Shown here: positions 1 through 8,593 of the stretch, piece by piece | Layout: every line of letters begins with the position of its first letter | How positions within the stretch are numbered: the first letter of the stretch is position 1 | Source of the DNA: Pseudomonadota bacterium | GTDB lineage: Bacteria; Pseudomonadota; Gammaproteobacteria; Xanthomonadales; Xanthomonadaceae | Length of the DNA: 9,675 nucleotides | Direction: 5' to 3' | Assembly (NCBI GenBank): GCA_023391775.1 | Contig: JAEWAG010000137.1 | Location: 1 to 9,675 of the forward strand | The notes under the pieces: generated by a model | Seen by the model: only the letters and a program-made list of their open reading frames with translations | Database searches by the model: none | What the model was told of the DNA's origin: nothing | Translations under genes and position numbers: made by a program

Positions 1-673
1 GCGCGGCATCCGGGTAGCGGTCCGGCCGCAGCCGGCTGGGCGCCTGCGGCAGCACCGCCAGCAGCGCGGCCTCGGCTGGCGACAGCGCCGAAGCCGGCTT
101 GCCCAGGTAGGCCCAGCTGGCGGCCTCCACGCCCTCGATGGTGCCGCCGAACGGGGCCCGCTCCAGGTACAGCTGCAGGATCTGGTCCTTGGACAGACGC
201 GCTTCCAGCTGCAGCGCCCGCGCCATCTGCCGCAGCTTGCCAGTGGCGCTGCGGGTGTCGCCGCCCTCAAGGATGCGCGCGACCTGCATGCTCAGGGTCG
301 AACCGCCGGACACGATGCGCCCGCTGTGCAGCCACTGGACCACGGCCCGTGCCAGCGCGCCGGGGTTGATGCCCGGGTGGTGCCGGAACCAGCGGTCCTC
401 GTAGGTCAGCAGCGCTTGCAGATACAGCGGCGAGACCGACTCGACCGTGGCCGGATAGCGCCAGATCCCGTCGCGGTCGGCGAACGCGCGCAGCGGGGTG
501 CCGTCGGCAGCGGTGACCACGGTGGCGATGCCATCGGCCCCGGGCAGCGGTGGCGGGAAAGCCAGGTCCAGCACCAGCAGCGTCGTCAGCAGCGCGGCCG
601 CCCCCCAGCGCAGCCACGCCCATGCCCGCCGCGGCCGGCGTGGCGAACGAGCCTTCGTGCTGGATTGCTGCAT
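1..673 (-). CDS. pbpC: Penicillin-binding protein 1C, N-terminal part (partial, runs off left edge)
   Basis: Class A penicillin-binding protein of the 1C type: a periplasmic, membrane-anchored enzyme whose N-terminal GT51 domain polymerises lipid II into glycan strands. The 224 visible residues begin with an Arg-rich cytoplasmic stretch (about 7-23) and one membrane anchor (about 24-40). The GT51 motifs follow: YEDRWFRHHPG at 91-101 with the expected catalytic Glu92, GGSTLSMQ at 123-130, and the LRQMARALQLE block at 147-157 followed by SKDQILQLYLERAPFGG. The WRYP segment near 71 resembles other PBP1C proteins. The transpeptidase and C-terminal domains lie outside the window; the family is usually about 750-800 aa. 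I chose the ATG at 671-673 because a purine-rich GGGAGAGGGG lies just upstream. An in-frame ATG at 698-700 would add nine residues. No alpha-2-macroglobulin (yfhM) gene, the common partner, lies upstream within the window. Confidence 0.93.
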   Translation of the reverse strand, partial: MQQSSTKARSPRRPRRAWAWLRWGAAALLTTLLVLDLAFPPPLPGADGIATVVTAADGTPLRAFADRDGIWRYPATVESVSPLYLQALLTYEDRWFRHHPGINPGALARAVVQWLHSGRIVSGGSTLSMQVARILEGGDTRSATGKLRQMARALQLEARLSKDQILQLYLERAPFGGTIEGVEAASWAYLGKPASALSPAEAALLAVLPQAPSRLRPDRYPDAA

Positions 674-1006
674 GCCCTGCCCCTCTCCCGTCCAGGCCAT
701 TTGAAGCGATCCGGCAGCGCGGCGGAAGCGCGGGGGCGGGCGGGCGGTCACGGTGTCCCCGGAGTCCAGCGCTACCGGAAAGGCCAGGCGCGGGTATCGA
801 CGATGCTGGCCGGTGAGATGCCCCTGCGTCGACACCTCCACGGGGCCCGCACCCTGCCACCGGCAGGCGTTCCCTGGCGGACATCGCTGGCCCCGCAGAC
901 ACGACTCCCCGAAGCGCTGTGCGTCGGCCGGACCGATGGCCCGGGAAGCCCCACGAAAAAGGGCCGGTTGCCCGGCCCCTTCAGGTCTCGCGTCCCCGCC
1001 TTCCGA
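674..1006. other. Intergenic stretch without a convincing gene
   Basis: This 333-base gap separates pbpC from the acyl-CoA dehydrogenase gene, both on the minus strand. Reading frames crossing it on either strand give Arg/Pro/Gly/Ala-rich translations without recognisable motifs, typical of non-coding GC-rich DNA. The only clear element is the terminator at 956-978. The pbpC promoter should lie between about 700 and 950 on the minus strand, but I could not identify a credible -35/-10 pair. I see no tRNA and no repeat. Confidence 0.6.
956..978 (-). terminator. Rho-independent terminator of the acyl-CoA dehydrogenase gene
   Basis: Read on the minus strand, a perfect 7-bp stem GGGCCGG / CCGGCCC closes a GCAA (GNRA) tetraloop and is followed at once by five T residues. 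It lies about 28 bases after the TGA stop of the acyl-CoA dehydrogenase gene, the expected place. It should insulate pbpC, on the same strand downstream, from read-through. Confidence 0.9.
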
Positions 1007-2155
1007 TCAGCGCAGGCCGGTCTCGCTGCGGGCGATGACCAGGCGCTGGATCTCCGAGGTGCCTTCATAGATCTCGGTGATCTTGGCATCGCGGAAGTAC
1101 CGCTCCAGCGGCATTTCCTTCGAGTAGCCCATGCCGCCGTGGATCTGCACCGCCTGGTGGGTGATCCACATTGCCGCTTCCGAGGCGGTGAGCTTGGCGA
1201 TCGCCGCCTCGGCCGAGAACGGCTTGCCCTGGCCCTTCAGCCAGGCGGCGCGCAAGGTCAGCAGCATCGCCGCGTCGAGCTTGCACTTCATGTCGGCGAT
1301 CTTGGCCTGGGTCATCTGGAAGGTACCGATCGGCGCGCCGAAGGCCTTGCGCTCCTTCACGTACTCGATGGTCTTCTCGTACGCGGCGCGGGCGATGCCC
1401 ACGGCCTGCGAGGCGATGCCGATGCGTCCGGCATCCAGAACGCTCATGGCGATCTTGAAGCCCTGGCCTTCGGCACCGACCACGTCCTCGGGGCGTGCCA
1501 CGTAGTCCTGGAACTCGATTTCGCACGTGGCCGAGGCACGGATGCCGAGCTTGGGCTCGGTCTTGCCGCGATGGAAGCCGTCGCGGCTGGTGTCGACCAT
1601 GAACGCGGTGATGCCCCGCGAGCCCTGCTCCGGATCGGTCACCGCGAACAGGATGATGTAGCGGGCCACCGGACCGGAGGTGATCCAGCTCTTCTTGCCG
1701 TTGATGACATAGCTGCCGTCGTCCTGGCGCACGGCGCGGCAGCGCATGGCCGAGGCGTCCGAACCGGACTGCGGCTCGGTCAGGGCGAAGGCGCCGATCT
1801 CGCGGCCCTCGGCCACGGCGCGCACGTACAGCTGCTTCTGCGCCTCGTTGCCGTTCTTGAGGATGCCGGTGCAAAACAGCGAGTTGTTGACCGACATGAT
1901 GGTGGAGTGAGCGGCATCTCCGGCGGCGATCTCGATCATCGCCAGCGCATAGCCGACCGCATCCATGCCCGCGCCGCCGTACTCGGCCGGGACTTCGATG
2001 CCCATCAGCCCGTTCTCGCCAAGCAGGCGGATGTTGTCCAGCGGGAACTCGCCACTGTGGTCGAACTTCTCGGCACTGGGCGCGATCACGTCCTGGGCGA
2101 TGCGGCGCGCCACGTCCTGCAGCATCAGTTGTTCTTCGGTGAAGCTGAAATCCAC
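1007..2155 (-). CDS. Acyl-CoA dehydrogenase, short/branched-chain type
   Basis: FAD-dependent enzyme that oxidises a short or branched acyl-CoA to the trans-2-enoyl-CoA and passes electrons to ETF; cytoplasmic. The 382-aa product has the full fold: helical N-domain (about 1-115), beta domain with ALTEPQSGSDASAM (124-137) and WITSG (157-161) around the flavin, and C-terminal helical domain with ERKAFG (268-273), QIHGGMGY (337-344) and RDAKITEIYEGTSEIQ (355-370). Glu364 in YEGTS is the expected catalytic base, placed as in butyryl-CoA and short/branched-chain enzymes. I chose the GTG at 2153-2155: GGAGG lies 7 nt upstream, and MDFSFTEEQ is a typical start for this family. An upstream in-frame ATG would add a poorly matching leader. 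Exact chain preference cannot be read from sequence; butyryl-, isobutyryl- and 2-methylbutyryl-CoA are candidates. It is divergent from sahR and ends in a strong terminator. Confidence 0.93.
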   Translation of the reverse strand: MDFSFTEEQLMLQDVARRIAQDVIAPSAEKFDHSGEFPLDNIRLLGENGLMGIEVPAEYGGAGMDAVGYALAMIEIAAGDAAHSTIMSVNNSLFCTGILKNGNEAQKQLYVRAVAEGREIGAFALTEPQSGSDASAMRCRAVRQDDGSYVINGKKSWITSGPVARYIILFAVTDPEQGSRGITAFMVDTSRDGFHRGKTEPKLGIRASATCEIEFQDYVARPEDVVGAEGQGFKIAMSVLDAGRIGIASQAVGIARAAYEKTIEYVKERKAFGAPIGTFQMTQAKIADMKCKLDAAMLLTLRAAWLKGQGKPFSAEAAIAKLTASEAAMWITHQAVQIHGGMGYSKEMPLERYFRDAKITEIYEGTSEIQRLVIARSETGLR

Positions 2156-2160
2156 AGTGA

Positions 2161-2167
2161 CCCCTCC
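2161..2167 (-). promoter_or_regulatory. Shine-Dalgarno site that decides the GTG start of the acyl-CoA dehydrogenase
   Basis: On the minus strand GGAGGGG precedes GTG at 2155-2153; its GGAGG core is 7 nt away. The upstream in-frame ATG candidates have no comparable site, so this supports the GTG start. Confidence 0.75.
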
Positions 2168-2184
2168 GGTCGGTATTTGTAGCG

Positions 2185-2190
2185 ATTGTA
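2185..2190 (-). promoter_or_regulatory. Possible -10 box for the acyl-CoA dehydrogenase gene
   Basis: TACAAT on the minus strand (ATTGTA on the plus strand) would put the transcript start near 2178 and give a leader of about 22 nt before the GTG. I see no good -35 match at 16-18 bp, so this is a weak prediction. Confidence 0.3.
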
Positions 2191-2219
2191 ACCACTTGGC
2201 CATTCGGCGGCGTATGCGG

Positions 2220-2249
2220 TTGACCGGCCAATGCGTGACGAAGGACAAT
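2220..2249 (+). promoter_or_regulatory. Probable sigma-70 promoter of the sahR-metH operon
   Basis: TTGACC (2220-2225, 5 of 6 to consensus) is followed after 18 bp by GACAAT (2244-2249, 4 of 6). Transcription would start near 2256, giving a leader of about 23 nt before the sahR ATG at 2279. That leader is too short for a SAM or cobalamin riboswitch, so control by a protein repressor fits better. Confidence 0.45.
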
Positions 2250-2257
2250 CATCGCTA

Positions 2258-2278
2258 TATCGCGATAGGAAGATATCT
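2258..2278. promoter_or_regulatory. Candidate operator: palindromes at the predicted sahR transcription start
   Basis: A perfect 10-bp palindrome TATCGCGATA (2258-2267) and a perfect 8-bp palindrome AGATATCT (2271-2278) sit side by side, with centres 12 bp apart. An alternative reading is one dyad, ATATC-N10-GATAT (2257-2276). They lie just downstream of the promoter boxes and cover the predicted start and ribosome site, where a bound repressor would block transcription. ArsR-family proteins bind such AT-containing dyads as dimers. Which dyad is used is inference. Confidence 0.45.
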
Positions 2279-3208
2279 ATGGATCTGGAGGACTGGTCGG
2301 TACGGCTGAAAGTCTTTGCCGATGCGACCCGGGTACGCCTTCTGGCCCTGCTCGAACTCGAGGAACTCACCGTGGCTGAACTGTCGGCGGTCACCCGCCT
2401 GGCGCAGCCGCGCGTTTCCACCCATCTGGCCCGGCTCAAGGAGGCCGGCCTGGTGCGCGACCGCCGTGCCGGCGTGTCGGCCTACTACCGCTTCGACGAA
2501 GCCACGCTCGACCCGGCCCAGCGCGCATTGTGGCAGGCCCTGAGTACCGGCAGCGACGACCCGCTGCTGCGCCAGGATGCCGAGCGCCTGCCGGCGGTGC
2601 TGGCGGCGCGCGCCGCCGACCAGAACTGGGCCGACAGCGTCGCTGGCGACATGGAGCGGCACTACTCCCCCGGCCGCACCTGGGAGGCGCTGGCGCGCAG
2701 CGCACTGCCGCTGCTGCATACCGGCGACGTGCTGGACATCGCCTCCGGCGACGGCGTGCTGGCCGAGCTGCTGGCTCCGCACTCGCACCGTTACGTGTGC
2801 ATCGACACCAGCGCACGGGTAGTGGCGGCGGCCAGCGAGCGCCTGCGCCGGCTGGAGAACGTGGAGGTGCGCGAGGGCGACATGCACGCCCTGCCCTTCG
2901 ATGAAGCCAGCTTCGACCTGGTGGTGCTGATGCATGCCCTGACCTACGCCGACCGCCCGGCGGCGGCCGTGGCCCAGGCCGCACGCGTGCTGCGCAAGGG
3001 GGGCCGGCTGCTGCTTTCCAGCCTGGCCCGGCACGAGCACAAGACGGTGGTGGACACCTACGGGCACGTCAACCTCGGCTTCAGCGGCAAGGACCTGCGC
3101 CGCTTCGCCGAGAAGGCCGGCCTGGTGGTCACCAGCCTGGAAACGGTGACCCGCGAGCGCCGGCCGCCGCACTTCGAAGTCATTTCCCTGATCGCCCACA
3201 AGCCCTGA
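2279..3208 (+). CDS. sahR: SahR-like ArsR-family regulator fused to a SAM-dependent methyltransferase domain
   Basis: Transcriptional regulator of 309 aa. Residues 1 to about 75 form an ArsR-type winged helix: [11 protein letters not shown] (15-25), recognition helix around [17 protein letters not shown] (41-57), wing [13 protein letters not shown] (60-72). After a linker, a class I methyltransferase fold follows: VLDIASGDG (151-159), acidic residue Asp176, GDMHALPF (200-207), and [11 protein letters not shown] (238-248). This architecture directly before metH matches SahR, described as an S-adenosylhomocysteine-responsive repressor of methionine-cycle genes in Proteobacteria. The methyltransferase fold probably senses ligand rather than catalyses; that is inference. 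I chose the ATG at 2279 because AGGA lies 8 nt upstream and the HTH domain starts at once. The in-frame ATG at 2231 lies before the predicted transcript start. The gene is first in the operon, with only 7 nt before metH part 1, so autoregulation is likely. Confidence 0.88.
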   Translation: MDLEDWSVRLKVFADATRVRLLALLELEELTVAELSAVTRLAQPRVSTHLARLKEAGLVRDRRAGVSAYYRFDEATLDPAQRALWQALSTGSDDPLLRQDAERLPAVLAARAADQNWADSVAGDMERHYSPGRTWEALARSALPLLHTGDVLDIASGDGVLAELLAPHSHRYVCIDTSARVVAAASERLRRLENVEVREGDMHALPFDEASFDLVVLMHALTYADRPAAAVAQAARVLRKGGRLLLSSLARHEHKTVVDTYGHVNLGFSGKDLRRFAEKAGLVVTSLETVTRERRPPHFEVISLIAHKP

Positions 3209-3215
3209 CCCGACC

Positions 3216-4309
3216 ATGCCCCGATACCTGCCCTGGCTGCATCCCGACCGTGTCCAACGCCTGGAGCGCGCCCTGGAACAACGCATCCTGGTGATCGACG
3301 GGGCGATGGGCACGATGATCCAGCGCCATGCACTGGAAGAGGCGGACTATCGCGGCGAACGTTTCGCACCCGGGTATGACCAGGCGCAGCACGCGCCGCA
3401 TGAAGGCCACGGCCCGCACTGCGGCCACGACCTGAAGGGCAACAACGACCTGCTGCTGCTTACCCGGCCGGAGTTGATCGCCGGCATCCACGCCGCCTAC
3501 CTGGCGGCCGGCGCCGACCTGGTCGAGACCAATACCTTCAACGCGACCTCGATCAGCCAGGCCGACTACCACCTGCAGCACCTGGTGTACGAGCTCAACC
3601 GGGCCGGCGCCGCCCTGGCGCGCCAGGCCTGCGACGCGGCCGAGGCGGCCACGCCGGAGCGGCCGCGCTTCGTGATCGGCGTGCTGGGCCCGACCAGCCG
3701 CACCGCCTCGATCAGCCCGGACGTCAACGACCCGGGCTTCCGCAACACCAGCTTCGACGAGCTGCGGGTGACCTATCGCGAGGCGATCGAGGGCCTGCTA
3801 GACGGTGGCGCCGACACGCTCATGGTCGAGACCATCTTCGACACGCTCAACGCCAAGGCGGCGCTGTTCGCGATCGGCGAAGTCTTCGAGGCCCGTGGCG
3901 GCCGGGTGCCGGTGCTGATCTCCGGCACCATCACCGACGCATCCGGGCGCACGCTTTCCGGGCAGACCGCCGAGGCCTTCCACACCTCGCTGGCGCATGC
4001 GCGGCCGCTGTCGATCGGGCTGAACTGCGCGCTGGGCGCGAAGGAGCTGCGGCCGCACGTGGAGGCGCTGGCCCAGGTTTCGCCGTACTACGTCAGCGCC
4101 CACCCCAACGCCGGCCTGCCCAACGCGTTTGGCGGCTACGACGAAACCCCCGGGGAGATGGCGGCCACCTTGCGCGAGTTCGCCGAAGCCGGCCTGCTGA
4201 ACCTGGTCGGCGGCTGCTGCGGCACCACCCCGGATCACATCCGCGCCATCGCCGAGGCGGTCCACGGCCTGCCACCGCGGGTGCCCCCGGTGCGGCTGGA
4301 GGACGCGGC

Positions 4310-4313
<4 letters not shown>
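3216..4313 (+). CDS. metH: Cobalamin-dependent methionine synthase, homocysteine-binding (zinc) subunit
   Basis: N-terminal half of methionine synthase as a separate 365-aa protein: it binds and activates homocysteine through zinc so that methylcobalamin on the partner protein can methylate it. It is a TIM-barrel S-methyltransferase with [13 protein letters not shown] (24-36), DLKGNNDLL (72-80), [10 protein letters not shown] (104-113) and [20 protein letters not shown] (158-177). The zinc cysteines expected from E. coli and Thermotoga MetH are present: Cys271 in LNCALGA, and Cys334/Cys335 in [10 protein letters not shown]. An unusual His/Cys-rich segment (59-71) stands just before DLKGNND, where E. 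coli MetH is shorter. The start lies 7 nt after the sahR stop with no good ribosome site, which suggests translational coupling. The protein ends near 365 without folate or cobalamin domains; those lie in the next gene, whose start overlaps this stop. Confidence 0.95.
4298..4313 (+). promoter_or_regulatory. Ribosome-binding site and ATGA stop/start overlap joining the two metH genes
   Basis: GGAGG (4298-4302) lies 7 nt before the ATG at 4310, inside the end of the first gene. The ATG overlaps the TGA stop of that gene as ATGA (4310-4313). This arrangement supports coupled, roughly equal synthesis of the two halves and argues that the split is real. Confidence 0.8.
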
Positions 4314-6994
<2,681 letters not shown>

Positions 6995-7016
6995 GCGGCA
7001 GGCGGCCCCCTGCCGC
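6995..7016 (+). terminator. GC-rich hairpin directly after the metH stop, possible weak terminator
   Basis: A perfect 8-bp stem GCGGCAGG / CCTGCCGC with a 6-nt loop begins at the base after the TGA stop. No T-run follows, so it is not a standard intrinsic terminator. It may protect the 3' end, pause transcription, or help to separate this operon from the next gene, which appears to have its own -10 box. Confidence 0.4.
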
Positions 7017-7034
7017 GGCGGCGGGGGCTACGCC

Positions 7035-7040
7035 TACAAT
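7035..7040 (+). promoter_or_regulatory. Possible -10 box of the short-chain dehydrogenase gene
   Basis: TACAAT lies 28 bases before the ATG at 7069 and would give a leader of about 20 nt. The position 17 bp upstream is GC-rich and does not resemble TTGACA. The prediction rests on the -10 match and on the preceding hairpin. Confidence 0.4.
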
Positions 7041-7068
7041 GGGCAACCCTTACACCGGAAACCTTTCG

Positions 7069-7839
<771 letters not shown>

Positions 7840-7843
7840 GCCG

Positions 7844-7871
7844 TGATTGGCAATTCGTGATTGGTGATTGG
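7844..7871 (+). repeat. Heptamer repeat cluster 1 (TGATTGG units)
   Basis: Four heptads in exact phase start five bases after the dehydrogenase stop: TGATTGG, CAATTCG, TGATTGG, TGATTGG. Three are identical. The AT content contrasts sharply with the flanking genes. The same unit recurs in reverse orientation at 7912-7953. Confidence 0.8.
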
Positions 7872-7911
7872 AAGAAGCGACAACAGCGCCCCTCCAGACC
7901 CGTCGCGGATC

Positions 7912-7953
7912 CCAGTCACCCGCATCGAATCACTATTTACCAGTCACGAATCA
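7912..7953 (-). repeat. Heptamer repeat cluster 2, inverted (TGATTCG / TGACTGG units)
   Basis: Six heptads in exact phase, on the plus strand: CCAGTCA, CCCGCAT, CGAATCA, CTATTTA, CCAGTCA, CGAATCA. Read on the minus strand the good units are TGATTCG and TGACTGG, close relatives of cluster 1. Positions 7933-7951 can pair with 7853-7871 in cluster 1, and the cluster ends 10 bases before the efpL start codon. Confidence 0.75.
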
Positions 7954-7963
7954 CGGATTCCCC

Positions 7964-8530
7964 ATGAAAGCCAGCGACATCAAGAAGGGCAACGTCGTCG
8001 AGTACAACAACGGCGTGTACCAGATCCGCGACATCGAGCGCAGCTCGCCGCAGGGCCGCGGCGGCAACGTGCGTTTCCGCTTCATCATGTACTCGGTGCC
8101 CGGCGGCGCCAAGCTCGATGCCAGCTTCGACGCCGATGACAACCTCACCGAGGTCGAGCTGCTGCGCCGCCTGGCCAGCTTCTCGTACAAGGATGGCGAG
8201 GCCTTCGTGTTCCTCGACGACGAGGACTACACCCCCTACACCCTGGACCCGGCCGCGCTGGGTGATGCGGTGGGTTACATCACCGACGGGCTGACCGGCA
8301 TCTACGTGCAGGTGATCGACGAGCAGCCGGTCGCGATCCAGCTGCCACAGCACGTGACCCTGGAAGTGGTCGAGACCCCGCCGGAGCTCAAGGGCGGCAC
8401 CGCGACCAAGCGCCCGAAGCCGGCCAGGCTCAGCACCGGCATCGAGATCATGGTTCCGGAGTACATCTCCAACGGCGAGCGCATCCTGGTCAACACCACC
8501 ACCGGCGAGTTCGGCGGCCGCGCGGACTGA
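7964..8530 (+). CDS. efpL: Elongation factor P-like protein EfpL (YeiP)
   Basis: EF-P paralogue of 188 aa that binds stalled ribosomes between the P and E sites and helps peptide-bond formation at proline-rich and some other difficult motifs. The three beta-barrel domains are visible: KOW-like N-domain (about 1-65) starting [20 protein letters not shown], first OB domain (about 66-128) with the family hallmark [11 protein letters not shown], and C-terminal OB domain (about 130-188) with [18 protein letters not shown] and the ending GGRAD. The loop reaching the P-site tRNA reads SSPQGRGGN, with Arg32 at its tip, as in the YeiP branch, rather than the modified Lys of many canonical EF-Ps. The ATG at 7964 matches the family start; an in-frame extension upstream would run through the repeats. 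The ribosome site is poor (only GGA at 7955-7957). No promoter was found with confidence. Confidence 0.95.
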   Translation: MKASDIKKGNVVEYNNGVYQIRDIERSSPQGRGGNVRFRFIMYSVPGGAKLDASFDADDNLTEVELLRRLASFSYKDGEAFVFLDDEDYTPYTLDPAALGDAVGYITDGLTGIYVQVIDEQPVAIQLPQHVTLEVVETPPELKGGTATKRPKPARLSTGIEIMVPEYISNGERILVNTTTGEFGGRAD

Positions 8531-8542
8531 GCCACCCAGGCC

Positions 8543-8564
8543 CCTGGCCGCGCCTGCGGCCGGG
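8543..8564. terminator. GC-rich hairpin between convergent genes, possible terminator
   Basis: A 9-bp stem CCTGGCCGC / GCGGCCGGG (one G-T pair) with loop GCCT lies in the 63-bp gap between the convergent efpL and DUF4105 genes. It has no T-run on either side, so it is a weak candidate for ending transcription in either direction. Confidence 0.35.
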
Positions 8565-8593
8565 TGCCGTGCAAAGGGGCGCGCCTGCGCCAC

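Noticed and set aside
267..902. Minus-strand frame of 211 codons covering the start of pbpC and the upstream gap
   Set aside because: It is offset from the pbpC frame, which carries the GT51 motifs. Its translation is Gly/Pro/Arg-rich and has no motif.
326..2182. Open frame of 618 codons on the plus strand across pbpC and the acyl-CoA dehydrogenase
   Set aside because: It runs antisense to two recognisable genes and through the terminator at 956-978, and has no recognisable domain.
2231..2278. Longer N-terminus for the SahR-like regulator, starting at ATG 2231
   Set aside because: That ATG lies upstream of the predicted transcript start and inside the promoter. The ATG at 2279 has AGGA 8 nt upstream and directly opens the ArsR domain.
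2250..2278. SAM or cobalamin riboswitch controlling the metH operon
   Set aside because: The predicted leader is about 23 nt, and the whole divergent gap is 123 bp without the conserved boxes or stems of either riboswitch. The regulator gene gives a better explanation.
7844..7953. CRISPR array or mobile-element end
   Set aside because: The units are 7 bases long without unique spacers. There are no terminal inverted repeats around a transposase and no target duplication, and no cas or transposase gene is in the window.
7868..7963. In-frame extension of efpL by 32 codons through the heptamer repeats
   Set aside because: The family starts at MKASDIKKG. The extension is translated repeat sequence without conservation value and has no ribosome site.
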